The notes under the pieces: generated by a model
Told to the model about the DNA's origin: nothing
Databases searched by the model: none
What the model saw: the letters and a program-made list of their open reading frames with translations, nothing else
Made by a program: the position numbers and the translations under genes
Shown: positions 46,239 to 56,751 of the stretch, one piece after another
Layout: the number at the start of each line of letters is the position of its first letter
Numbering within the stretch: position 1 is the first letter of the stretch
From: Viridothelium virens
Taxonomy: Eukaryota > Ascomycota > Dothideomycetes > Trypetheliales > Trypetheliaceae
Assembly (NCBI GenBank): GCA_010094025.1
Contig: ML991807.1
Span: forward strand, 1 to 64,000
Direction: 5' to 3'
DNA: 64,000 nt

Positions 46239-47354
46239 ATGAAGGCTGTAGCTGTGACTCTTCTCGCAGCCTTTGCTGCCACGCAGGTCGTGGCCTGGCC
46301 GCCGACGCCTCCTTTTGGTGCTACTAAAATACACCGCCGCGCTTCAAATCCATGTCTCCACGAATCGGCCGGTGGTGTCGTCGACGAGAAAACAGCAAAG
46401 CAACTTAATTACACCGTCAACCATCATCGGCAATGCGCTTCTGGTAAGGATAAGTTAAAGCCTGCCGGTGTCAAACCAATGCCAAGCCCAAACGATCCAG
46501 TCCTCACCAAGCCATACTACCCTGGCGATCCTGCATCTCAAACCGATTTCAACGAGGATATCTTGTACTATACCAAAAGCGCCCCGCACACTCCAACTTT
46601 GAAGAAGCGCAAATCCGATCTGAGGCCGCAACACAATTGGCAGACGACAGATTGGAACTGCAATGGTACGCACGTTCAACTTATCTGCATTATCTTCCTG
46701 AGTTCTGACACGAATTGCTGTAGGTGTACCATATACTTGGGAACAAATATGGTATACATGGCATATGGCTGCAAGACACAACTATCTCGCAGAACAAAAT
46801 CAGAAGGACCCTAGGAAAGGTCGGTAGCTATATTCTGACATTACACGGCCTACCCATAGCCTGAGAGCCCTGTCTACCTTCGGATTGCCGCCTTGGCTAC
46901 ATGGGCCTGAAGCTAACGAGAGGTTGCTGTAGGCATTAAATGGATATGGCCAAAGAAATTCACGCCCGGCTCCGCGGACCACGAAGCTGCAGACCCCAAA
47001 TTCGGCGCGAATGACATTCCGGGCGCCGATGGCCTAACGATGCCTTCTATGTGCCGCACAACACCCAGGACTTTGCTCGAATATCCCATTCTGCACGAAA
47101 TCGAGGTCCCTGACGTCCAGGATATGATGGGCGAAGATGATATGTTCTACAAGTTTATGGAAGGCGTCGACCAGCCTGGCCCCAATCGCGTGGTGCTGGC
47201 ATACGACCGCGATGCGCAGCATGGTGATCAACCAGGATACGAGTTCTGCTTTTTGACTTCCCCGAATAGGGTATGCAGTGTTGTCGGAACAGGAACTGAT
47301 TATGAAATGGATGGTTCTGATGATGGTTACGAGGGGGGAGATGAATCGAAATGA
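46239..47354 (+). CDS. Secreted protein of unknown function
   Basis: Exons are 46239-46665, 46724-46819 and 46933-47354 (introns 58 and 113 bp), joining in phase to 314 aa. A clear signal peptide (MKAVAVTLLAAFAATQVVA) is followed by a dibasic KIHRR site that could be a Kex2 cleavage point. The central part is Trp-rich: NWQTTDWNCNGVPYTWEQI, then WYTWHMAARHNY and GIKWIWPKKF. Cysteines are few (about six in the mature part). The C-terminus is acidic and Gly/Asp-rich (DYEMDGSDDGYEGGDESK). I do not recognise a family. The exon phases and the signal peptide make a real secreted gene likely; an effector or wall role would be guesswork. It is convergent with eIF2B delta. Confidence 0.75.
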
Positions 47355-47759
47355 TGCAAGATACTCAATTGGACACGATTGATTCCCTAGAAATTGCCCC
47401 GAGCTTTCTGCTAGAGCAGTTCCATTCCGATAAGTCAATGAAGCTTTCTCGTTTGAGAGTCAGCAAAGAGGCGATGCCCATTAGTTTCATTCCAAACTAC
47501 ACAAAGGACGAAGAATCTTTTCAGCCCCAAAAAGAATGGAATTTGCTGTATAGCTCGGGAGATCAGGTACGCGAGCGCATCACGTGTTTCGAAGCTCCAT
47601 CAAATTCTTCATAATCGTCACATTATCTACTCAGTCTTTTTGTTCCCTCAGAGATAGCCGCGAAGTGTATTCATTAGATATTTTCTCATTGGAAAAGGTA
47701 GGTCGTACTTCTTGTCAAATACTTCCAGTCAAGTGCTCATTTACTAGTCCGCGCATAAA
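47355..47759. other. convergent spacer
   Basis: This holds the 3' ends of the secreted protein gene and the eIF2B delta gene. No further feature is seen. Confidence 0.5.
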
Positions 47760-49352
47760 TCATACAGTCGTACTAATACGATGCACCACTGGCACCGAGC
47801 TTGGTGGTAGACTCCCATACTCCGTAACGACCATTTTGATATACTCCGCCGGCGTAACGTCATACATGATGTTCAGCAGCTGCAAATTCTCCCTTTTCCT
47901 CCAATCTTTCAAAGCCCCTTGATTATTCACTGCATTCCCTTGCACCTCTTCCACATCTGTGCCTCCTTCGCTTCTTGCCTCTCCTCTCGCTTCTCCGACC
48001 AACTCATCCGGATCCGCGATCTCATTTCCTACAATGCTGTCCAATGCTACACGATCCGTGAATTTGACACTCTCGCAGCATACGATGACAGGAATATCGC
48101 GTTCCGCCGCCTGCATCGCGACCACCGCCGTGCCCACCCGACTGTATAGCCGTCCATTACTCATCATCGCGTGCGCCCCTATTAGCACCTTCGTAGACTC
48201 CCCCAGCACATGACTCGTAGCAGTGACAAGCGCATACTGCACCGTGATCCCCGCATTCGACAATGCGCGCGCGAGATTGCGTCCCTCGAACAGGGGTTTC
48301 GAGTCGACGACCACGACGCGAAAGCGTTTGCCCTGGGTATGCGCCTGCAGCAGCGTCTTCTGCACGATAGAGCTCTTGGCGTACGTGACAATGACATCCC
48401 CGTTCTGGATTTTGTCGGCGGCAGCTGAGGCGATGAGCGTGTCCGCCGCCGTGATGCGCTCGCGGATGAAGGCGTCGATGGAATCGGCGATGTCGAGTTT
48501 GGCGTCCTGTTCAGGCACTGCTGGGTCGATCTTGATGATCAGATCTTTCAACCAGCGGATTGCGTTGCCCATGCTGATGCTGAGAGGACGACAGGAGTTC
48601 AGGTATGTGATTTGCGGACTGAGGTAGTGCGAGGTGAGGTGACGGGCGAGCGAGGTTTGGGGTGGAGTCGTATAGGCGTTGATGGCGGCTTTGAAGGCGA
48701 GTAGCATGGCGACGCACCTGGCATTGCTACCACAGACAGTGTAGGTGGACATCTGTAGGCCGAGACTGAGCACAGAAGGGTGAACTTCTTTCGGAGGCGT
48801 CGGGTGTAAGGTTTGTCGGCGCGGATGGCCGTAGAGGTGGCCAAAGAGACCGACCTCTTTTGAAGATGGCTTCTTTCGTGTCATAGCCTGAGTGGATGGC
48901 TGAGAGGAGCGAACGGGGAGTTTCTGCGAGGTTGGTGTAGTTCCTGAACCTCGTCGGAAGTGCTGGGCTTTATCCTGTTGGTTGGATTTCTGGTCTTTAT
49001 CCTGTTGGTTGGATTTCTGGTCTTGTTGATTTGGTTTGCTCTTTTTCTGTGAATCGCCCTTCCCTGCCTGAGGAGGCGCGGGCGTATTTGGAGCCACTGA
49101 AGTACCTCCAGCTGCGGCTCTTTCAGCCTTCTCACGTTCTCTTCTTGCTGCCTTCTCAGCTTGTTTCTTCTTCTTCAATTCTGCTCCAGATAGCTTAGGC
49201 TCTGCGGGGACCGATTCGGCACTTTTGGCAGACCCATTGGGCTGTTGCGAGCTTCTGTCGGTATCGACAATTTGTTGGGTCGTCTCGGTGCTATCTGCTT
49301 GGGAAGGTTGTCGGTCTGTGTTCTCTGTAACTCGAGCTGTTGGAGGAGCCAT
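47760..49352 (-). CDS. GCD2: Translation initiation factor eIF2B subunit delta
   Basis: eIF2B is the guanine nucleotide exchange factor for eIF2. Delta is one of its regulatory (alpha/beta/delta) subunits, which sense phosphorylated eIF2. The first ATG is at 49352 (MAPPTARV), giving 530 aa; the frame runs further up but only from a non-ATG codon. The N-terminal third is low-complexity, with a Lys/Glu/Arg-rich coil (AELKKKKQAEKAARREREKA) and a Gln/Lys-rich repeat. The C-terminal domain has DGxI-type blocks: NGDVIVTYAKSSIVQKTLL, RVVVVDSKPLFEGRNLA, VLIGAHAMMSNGRLYSRVGT and PVIVCCESVKFTDRV, then YDVTPAEYIKMVVTEYGSLP. These are diagnostic of eIF2B delta. The gene has no intron. Confidence 0.95.
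   Translation of the reverse strand: MAPPTARVTENTDRQPSQADSTETTQQIVDTDRSSQQPNGSAKSAESVPAEPKLSGAELKKKKQAEKAARREREKAERAAAGGTSVAPNTPAPPQAGKGDSQKKSKPNQQDQKSNQQDKDQKSNQQDKAQHFRRGSGTTPTSQKLPVRSSQPSTQAMTRKKPSSKEVGLFGHLYGHPRRQTLHPTPPKEVHPSVLSLGLQMSTYTVCGSNARCVAMLLAFKAAINAYTTPPQTSLARHLTSHYLSPQITYLNSCRPLSISMGNAIRWLKDLIIKIDPAVPEQDAKLDIADSIDAFIRERITAADTLIASAAADKIQNGDVIVTYAKSSIVQKTLLQAHTQGKRFRVVVVDSKPLFEGRNLARALSNAGITVQYALVTATSHVLGESTKVLIGAHAMMSNGRLYSRVGTAVVAMQAAERDIPVIVCCESVKFTDRVALDSIVGNEIADPDELVGEARGEARSEGGTDVEEVQGNAVNNQGALKDWRKRENLQLLNIMYDVTPAEYIKMVVTEYGSLPPSSVPVVHRISTTV
48969..49022 (-). repeat. 27-bp tandem repeat inside eIF2B delta
   Basis: Two perfect 27-bp units (48969-48995 and 48996-49022) each encode nine residues reading DQKSNQQDK in the disordered N-terminal region. 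The unit is a multiple of three, so copy-number change keeps the frame. Confidence 0.7.
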
Positions 49353-51169
49353 TGCCCGCTCGGACGAGGCTTTGGTAGCTCTCAAAGCAGGCTGAAAAAA
49401 GAGTCGTCGGATGTGTTGAGTCGAGGTCCTCCATAGAAAATTCGTCGCTATAGGCAATCAATAGGTAGCGATTCTGTGGAAGAGCGAGATTATGAGTCGG
49501 AACTCCAGTGACTCCTTCCGCAAAATGTCTTCCGAAGCTTTGCCGTGCGGCGCCCTGGTCTCAAAGCTCTTCGAAATTGAAATTGGTTCTACGCCGTCCG
49601 CTTGTTTGAACAGACCTTACATGCCCTGATACTATACACCGACCCTACTGTCAATGCATGGTCACAATTGTTCATGCTCTGAACTTTCCATTGCTCCTCG
49701 GTGTCTCCTGTCTGCTATTCAAGCTATTCGGGTAACCTTCTCAGATGCCACTGAGAATCGTCTTCTCCAGCATGGGCGCGTATTCTTCTTTCTTCGTGCG
49801 GCGGTAACAAAAGAGCCACTTGGTGGTTATGGAATCAAGGAGTGGTGGCATTCCAGTGTTGCAAAGCCAGAGAATGTTCACCTCCAGCTTAGTAGGTCGT
49901 CAGGCAGCGATGCGGTGAGCCGAAACTCAACGAAGTCAAAGGCGATAAAACCACTTGACTTACCCTCGCGGAATAAGCAAATAACCCCAAGATTGACGAG
50001 ATGATACCTGTGTCGAATGGCACTCCGCTTACAGACACTCAATAAGATACTCTCTTAGAAGAGAACGGTAGGTCATATTCACTTGACTACGCTCTAAATT
50101 TGATGGAGCCTAGAAGAGAATTACGCCGATGTGAACGGCTTCTGGCGAGAAGCCTTCGTAGTACAAAGTTGGAGCGCTTCCGGAATCAAGGAACAAGTTC
50201 AAGATCAAAAGCTAAGAGTGTCGAGCGCCTAGGACTAAGGAGGCGCACCCCAACACATTTTTTTCCACGAAGGCAACTTGAATTCTTATGTTTTTTGGTG
50301 GCTGGGCAAAACTAATGCGTACCTGGGTGCTGGCATGGTTGTCGAAGTTCATATCCGCTATCCCGCCAAGGAAGAAAGCACAGGACGATGAAGTTATATT
50401 GAAGCTTGCTGATGAATACTTATCTTTTCCAGCCCGATGCGCTCTTCAGAACTATGCCGAGAGTCTACAAATTGTAGCTTAAGCCCGACACGCAGGTCAG
50501 AATATGGATTTATCATTACGCTACCGAACATGTCGAACCCGATTTCTATAGAATGGGTCAATGAAAGAGACCAGGGTGCAGGCGCAGACCGGCAAGCAGA
50601 TCGGTAGAGATTGGCAGAGCTTAGATTGAATCGCAAAGGGCGGCTCATGATTAAGGATTCGTTCGGGAAATTCAAAGACTTTCGGAAAAGCAAGACGATG
50701 GGAGATTGAGACACCACGCCAAATGAGAAGAGCAACTCGGCCAGTTCGAGGAGTCAAGGAGTAAGGGGGCGGGAGGGCGACTCAAGAAGACGCAAAACAG
50801 GAGCTCGAAAGCGCGGTTGCCATGGGCGGAGCGGAGGCGGAATCGGAACGCGATGACAAACAGGACCGGGGTCGACTAATCAAGACGTTGATTGTCCGAA
50901 GCATGGCCACCACTCGACAAAACATTCAGAGACATTTGTCAAAATTTGTCTCATTGGTAGACTATTGCTGGTGATAAATATCCTTACGGATTAGTGATGG
51001 TCGTGGGAAGTCTCCTCCGTGTGGCGTATTTGCGAGGTATAAGAGGAGCATCGGCGTGTCAGAATAGACTGGAAGCCCACTCTATCCTACAAAGGTCTTC
51101 GATATCGCGGGAATTGCTGTGAGCTATTTCATAGGTGACATCCACTTTCTCCGAGTTTTCATAGCCGGA
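49353..51169. other. intergenic 1.8 kb, no gene recognised
   Basis: This lies between divergent eIF2B delta and the alpha/beta hydrolase. The frames present are short and motif-free. The two ends are promoters. Confidence 0.5.
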
Positions 51170-52099
51170 ATGACGACCCAGGAGACGGCGAAGACACTTT
51201 CCCTAGATGTGGGTGGGAGCAATATTGCGTATCGCCTCATCGGCAACAGCACCAACTCGTCACCACCGTTGCTCATGCTCAATCATGTTCGATCGACAAT
51301 TGATACTTGGGATCCGCAAGTCATCGACAACCTGACTGCCACAGGGCGCCAGCTCATTACTTACGATTACACGGGTCTTGGCCACAGCAGTGGCTCGGTC
51401 GCGCCCAGTATTCGTGCTTGCGCCTTGAATCTGCTTGCATTTCTTCATCAGCTGCTACCGACGCTACATACTCAGCAGGTGGATGTCCTCGGGTTCTCGA
51501 TGGGTGGCTACGTAGCCCAGCAGCTTGTCCTCGACGCTCCCGACGTAGTACGCAAGCTAGTTCTGTCTGGTACGGGCCCGAGCCTTGGACCAAGTCTACA
51601 GCGACCAATGAATGAAGTTCAGTCCACCATTTTCAATCCGAACCCTGGTCTACCGACAATCGAGGCCTTCTTCCCGTCCTTTACCACTGGCGATGAGGGT
51701 GCTGCGTGGTTCAATCGAAGCACAAACTCCCGGAGTGGCGTTGCTGGAAAGAATGGCGAGCCCGAGATCGCTCTGTTCACGACTGGAGAGGCTTTGATCA
51801 AGCTGACCGCTGCCTACTTAAGCTGGGATGCAGATCCTACCCCATACTCTCTCCTGCAAACCATCCAGAAAGAGGTGCTAGTCACCAGTGGCGATAATGA
51901 TCTTATTGTTCCGACACAGAACTCCTTTGTTCTCGCCCGGCAACTTTCGCGAGCAAACTTTGTCATGTTTCCAAGCAGTGGCCACGGTCATTTATTCCAA
52001 TACGCTCAGTACTTCACCAAGGTCGTTGGCGAATTCCTCGACGGAAAGCTCCCTACTGCGCCATTCTCGGCAGGCCAAATACCTCCTCCAGGCTCTTAG
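51170..52099 (+). CDS. Alpha/beta-fold hydrolase
   Basis: The single-exon protein of 309 aa starts at the ATG at 51170 (MTTQETAKTL); the open frame upstream has no ATG. It has a classical hydrolase order: an LNHVRST oxyanion-side loop, LITYDYTGLGHSSG, the nucleophile elbow GFSMGG (Ser110), the acid in SGDNDLIVPT and the catalytic His in SSGHGHLFQY. A cap region lies between about 140 and 220. No signal peptide is seen, so it is probably cytosolic. It resembles short-chain esterase, haloperoxidase-like or lactonase-like members; the substrate cannot be told. The C-terminal tail is Pro-rich. Confidence 0.88.
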   Translation: MTTQETAKTLSLDVGGSNIAYRLIGNSTNSSPPLLMLNHVRSTIDTWDPQVIDNLTATGRQLITYDYTGLGHSSGSVAPSIRACALNLLAFLHQLLPTLHTQQVDVLGFSMGGYVAQQLVLDAPDVVRKLVLSGTGPSLGPSLQRPMNEVQSTIFNPNPGLPTIEAFFPSFTTGDEGAAWFNRSTNSRSGVAGKNGEPEIALFTTGEALIKLTAAYLSWDADPTPYSLLQTIQKEVLVTSGDNDLIVPTQNSFVLARQLSRANFVMFPSSGHGHLFQYAQYFTKVVGEFLDGKLPTAPFSAGQIPPPGS

Positions 52100-53583
52100 A
52101 CCGTGAGGCGTCGATCCAAAGAACCAGAATATCTGAGAGGCTTGTGAATTTGACTCTTGACACCAGTGTAGGATCTAGATCGTATGCTTATCTCATTCTC
52201 AATATTTCTGCACGCTTTTATTTTTACGCTCTGCTGAATCTGTATTGTTTGAGAATTAACATCGTTGCTTCAGATTTCAATGTTTTTGATGCATTTATAA
52301 ATCAGCCGAGTCACCTACAACACTGTCGTATGCTGGGGTCTTCATTTAAGAAATTCAAGTTTACAGCATGCTCATTATCTCACCCATCTTTCCAGAATTG
52401 TCCAAAGTACGAAGAATGTCCCATATGTGTCCCTTGCCTAGCAGGCTGTGATAACCAACTCGCTACAGGATTGACAGTCCGGACGGATATCGAAGAAAGA
52501 TAGTCAACTGACTGTGTTTTCAGAGCTCTGGATATACTTTACAATAGTAAGTGCTGTTCAGGCGAATCAACTTGCTGCTATCGTCGTAGTTTGCAAAGAT
52601 GGTAGGGGTTTACCAGTATATTGTTTATCCATTCAATATTCAGCTCCACCATTATATTCGCGAAGATCGAAGAATTGGTATTTTCCAGCAGGGGGGGAAA
52701 TCTCAAGAGTCTTATCGCACGATGAAGTCTTATGTAAGATACGATACGGAATAAGTTTTATACGGGACATGCCAAATCGTCTCAACTTGAGCAGACACCC
52801 TTGCTTTTCACTTTGATTTGAGGTGCCAATTGATGTGGCAGGGTTGCATAACGCAGCGGACTCCGGCAGCCACATGTCTGAAAATGACTTTCTGGCATCG
52901 TCGTGAAACTCAGAAACCTAACTTAGACCGTTCTACGAGTTTGAAAGGCGGGAAAAGCTCTGTGGTGGTAGTGCCGTGCTCTTCTGGGATCCATCATCTT
53001 CAGAATGTGGTCAAGTGTATATGACCTATCCTTCTCTTCTATATCCAAAGAGTAATTCGACTACTGGTGCGGTCGTTTTGATGTAGTAAAGCCCTAGTTT
53101 CCCAATTTTGGTTTGCCGTCTTTTTGGTCACCCGCGTGCTGCCCTTGATTTTGCTCGGGTTGAAGCGGCAGGCGCGCTAATTTGTTTTCCAGCTAGACTG
53201 AGAATGTCGAATTGTAATGGGCATTTTAGAGTACCCCGGTACTTAGCTATCTGGACCGGGGACCTAGCTTCTTGCGATAACTGGGATATAATATAAGGTT
53301 CGTTCCGGCTGATATTCTTTGCACGGCTGCGTGCAAGTTTTCCTATTCCGAAGAGCGCATGAGCCTTAAATCACGAGTTCCTCTCAATCCGATGCGTTGG
53401 ATCGGAGTGTGATTGATGCTTTACCGTTTCCGAGACATTCGGAAAGCTTATTATGCATGCCATGTCCTAGAACACGAAAATTTCGGAAAATTTTATGACC
53501 TACTCGACTTGATACTCAACGAAACGTGGAAATGGCGGTATCAACCAAATAACGTGTTATCCACACAACCATTCCCAAACCCC
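52100..53583. other. AT-richer intergenic 1.5 kb, no gene recognised
   Basis: This stretch is visibly richer in A and T than the flanking genes and carries only short frames without motifs. I see no terminal repeats or transposase remnants. Confidence 0.45.
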
Positions 53584-54660
53584 CTACATCCTTCCCTCTT
53601 CTCCCTGCACAGCTTCGTATCCATCATCCGCCTTCGACTCATACGGTGGCCTGCATCAGAAGGTAAAAGTCAGCCATAGCTCCCCACCCGCTTCCAGCCC
53701 CCATCCCAGAATTTCATCCCCACTCACCTGAACCAATTCCTGACCCCCACGATTCCCGCCACCACCACGGCATAGACGGCCAGCAGCGCGCTCCACCCGC
53801 CATCCTTGCCCCACTGGCCCTGCCCCACACTCAGCGCCACCAAGTCGTACGCGAGGCACGCGCCAAAGATCCAGTCCGTCGCGGGCGCCAGCGCCAGCGA
53901 CACGAACCCGACGCCTGTGAGCAGCTTGGTGAGGGCGGAGGGCGACTGGCGCACGGCGAAGGCGGCGGCGGCGTTGTGCAGCAGGTCGAGGATGCCGATG
54001 CCGGCGAAGGTCTTGGCGACGAGGTGGGTGAGCAGCGAGGACGGGGAGCGCGGGTTGAGTCGCTGGTCGGGTCGGGCGAGGACGGCGAAGAGGTAGGTTA
54101 GTTGGGTGAGGGTGTTGAGGGTGACGAGGAGGTGGGACAGCGTTAGGTGGGATGCGTTCCAAAAGAACATCCAGGCTGGAGTTAGAGGAAAAGAAGAGAG
54201 TTAGCAATTGGGGTTATACGGAAATTTGGGGGACGGAGAGGGGAAGCTCGATGGGGTGAGTGGGTCTGTTCCGTCTTGATGAGGTAGTTGGTTGACCGGT
54301 TTGGGCATGTTGGCCTACGAAGTCTTCGAGAGATTGCCGGATATGAAAGACAGACTCACTCCCGATACAAATATTTCCCACTATGTACCACGGAACGTAT
54401 GACTTTAATTTATTGACTTCCTCCTCTTCCTTGACATTCCTTGGTTCTTTGACACTGAGTCTCCAGAGTCTCGATAGCCAGATCACCTGTACCACCTGTT
54501 GTGGAAGGAAGAATGCGCCGATGAAATATGCATTCGGTGACCAGAAGCTCATATTCCGGTCATGCACATCTTTCATCGATGGAGTCGAGAGGATGCCAAA
54601 CAATTGAGCGAGAAAGTCGTATAGGAAGGCCGCTGAGGCCGCATAAGGAGCGACCACCAT
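53584..54660 (-). CDS. Polytopic membrane protein of unknown function
   Basis: Minus-strand exons are 54660-54360, 54175-53728 and 53650-53584 (introns 184 and 77 bp), in phase, giving 271 aa. Seven or eight hydrophobic segments are visible. They include PYAASAAFLYDFLAQLFGIL, FIGAFFLPQQVVQVIWL, YIVGNICIGTWMFFWNAS (formed across intron 1), LLVTLNTLTQLTYLFAVL and TDWIFGACLAYDLVALSVG. The short hydrophilic C-terminus, RPPYESKADDGYEAVQ and a little more, is read only after the second intron. I recognise no named family. Exon 2 is strikingly GC-rich compared with the surrounding DNA. It has no signal peptide, and the membrane location is inference. Confidence 0.72.
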
Positions 54661-56751
54661 TGCTGTGGATGCTTGAGAGGTCGTATATTAGGACGAGAGG
54701 GGCGTCTTGGAATGACGGAGGCGCAGAAGGATCGCAGTTGCGTCGTTTTGGAAAATATTTAGGGGGTGCGACTGGTGGCAAGAGTTACGCGAATTGAAGC
54801 ATACATGGACGCACAGAGACGTAATGCAGACGTGAGCCGGGTCCGAGTAGATGAAAAGAAGATCGGAAGCAGGTGTTAAGCTATTTACATGGTAAAGTGG
54901 TTTCTCGATGATCAGAACTGGTAGAAGCTCGATGAACGTCACAATTGCGCCTCGTCGGCGTTTCGGCGTAGTAGGACTCCACCACCCACCGCCTCTAGCA
55001 CCATTCATCAATGCTACCTTAATGCTTTTGCTTTCCTGAGATACATATAGTGAACTCTCTTTCTTGGGGTTCTAAGATAATTTTCTGACAATTTGCCCCT
55101 TCGTGCTAGTAAATGTATCCTTCATGTACGCGAACGAGCCCAAGCGCTCCCAAGATCTCATAGTCGAAAGCCAATACAACAATCACAATCGCGATTGCCA
55201 GTCCTAGCGTTAGCCGCGACCGCGGTCTCTGTAGTGCAGCAGAACTCAAAATCCTCGCCATCGCTGCTCTGAAATGATGAACACATCCAGTCAGATCATA
55301 TCACTTTGTAGTAGGGATCTGAGCGCAGAGTACCTGAGTTCTAGATCTTGTGGGAGAGTAATCTTTGAAGTGCACGGCTTCAATCTGGCGTGGGCAAAAC
55401 GTTCATAATTCTGAACTCCAGTAGAAGTGGTCGTCTTCGCAGCGTCAAATGTAGGTGACACCTATCCAAGTGCCAGCTGTCAGAGGCCGGTTGGGACGTC
55501 GACGAAATCCTCAAATCATTGCGAGAGAAAAAGTCAAAGTGTGTATTGAAGGTAAAAGCACGGCGCTTTTTATTTAGGAGGAGGCTTCCATGTTTAATTC
55601 AGTTCCTGGTGGCACGGTGGTCCTCGATGACGAATAGTGTAAGATTGCAGGGATGATACTAGGATCCGCCTCATATATGCACTACACGTCTCAACCATAT
55701 CGCTTTGAACTTATCTTTCGGAAGACTTCAATCAGTAGTGTGAAGCGAGTACACCCGTAACACATAGCTCTTGAAGCTCAGTGAGGTAACAAGTGGTGCA
55801 CAAAATCATGCGATACGAAAAATAGACTTCAAATGGACGCTTAGCGGGTGGCACGAAGTCCGTCTTTGATGTACCATACTTCGGCTTTGGAAACATGCTG
55901 CCACCAATACTTCGGTACAATGTCTCGTTCGATAATTTCCGTGTGACTGCTACGACTGCAGTCAGTAATAGTTGGAGATGTCCTTTCTTTGACGGTACCA
56001 CGGGAAGTGATTGACATCAAAGATATATCCCAAAGGTTGTATAACCGTCTACATGCAATTTCAACCACTCAGGATTGCTGAGCCCCAACGAGTAACAACT
56101 CTGTGGAATACGGTCAGAGTAGTTATGGCACATCGGGTCATCACTCGTGAAATACTACACAAATGGAAAATAGCAAGATTAGAATCTGCAGGCTTAAACC
56201 TGCGTCTCTTAATATTCAGCTATCTAATCATCTACTTCACTGTCCCTGCTCTCCGTGTGATCCATATTAAGCTGTCCTTGTTGCAAACAAGCGTGTTCCT
56301 TGCTACTTTGTCTTCCGTCTTTATAGTACTGAGTAACCACCCAAAGCGGCCGTGATGTTTCCTCGATACGCCCTGATATGCTTGTCTATTTCGTTGAGAA
56401 GCATGAAAACAATAACTCGCTAGCAAGATGCAAGTTGAGTGGGTTTCCGTCCCAACCAATACAGAACTCCATGATGATGCAATGATATTTTGCTTGAACG
56501 CAAGAATTGCAGAAGGATGGGGAAAAACAAGAGAAACAAAACAAAAGTTACAAATGCAAATGCAATATAGCACATTCCGTTCGATCATGAGTGCATCATA
56601 TGCTGCCGTAATTTGGTAGCAATGGAAACCAGACCCGTCATTCTATTAATACATCGTCTCCCGAAGTTTCTTCACTTTTGACTGCTTTTCACGTCCTCGA
56701 CGATTTTCCCAAAGATTGAATATGCTTTCTTGTCTTTATTTCTGGCGACTC
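54661..56751. other. intergenic 2.1 kb with one possible small gene
   Basis: Besides the small frame at 55106-55261, listed separately, I recognise no gene. A minus-strand frame at 54688-55011 could not be joined in phase to the polytopic membrane protein with an acceptable donor. Confidence 0.4.
55106..55261 (-). CDS. Possible 51-aa single-pass membrane protein
   Basis: An ATG at 55261 opens a frame of 51 codons to a TAG at 55106. The protein has a basic N-terminus with RPRSR, then one hydrophobic span (LTLGLAIAIVIVVLAF), then a short tail ending EGYIY. Just upstream on the same strand lies what looks like a leader intron: a CAG/GTACTC donor near 55335, a CTGAC branch and a TTTCAG acceptor about 8 nt before the ATG. 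I recognise no family. Chance frames of this size are common, so the support is the membrane segment plus the intron signals. Confidence 0.35.
   Translation of the reverse strand: MARILSSAALQRPRSRLTLGLAIAIVIVVLAFDYEILGALGLVRVHEGYIY

Noticed and set aside
52100-53583. Decayed transposon in AT-richer DNA
   Set aside because: No terminal repeats, transposase or reverse-transcriptase motifs were seen; base composition alone is not enough.
54688-55011. Possible first exon of the polytopic membrane protein
   Set aside because: The frame has the right strand, but no good donor gives the phase required to join the next exon, and that exon has its own ATG.
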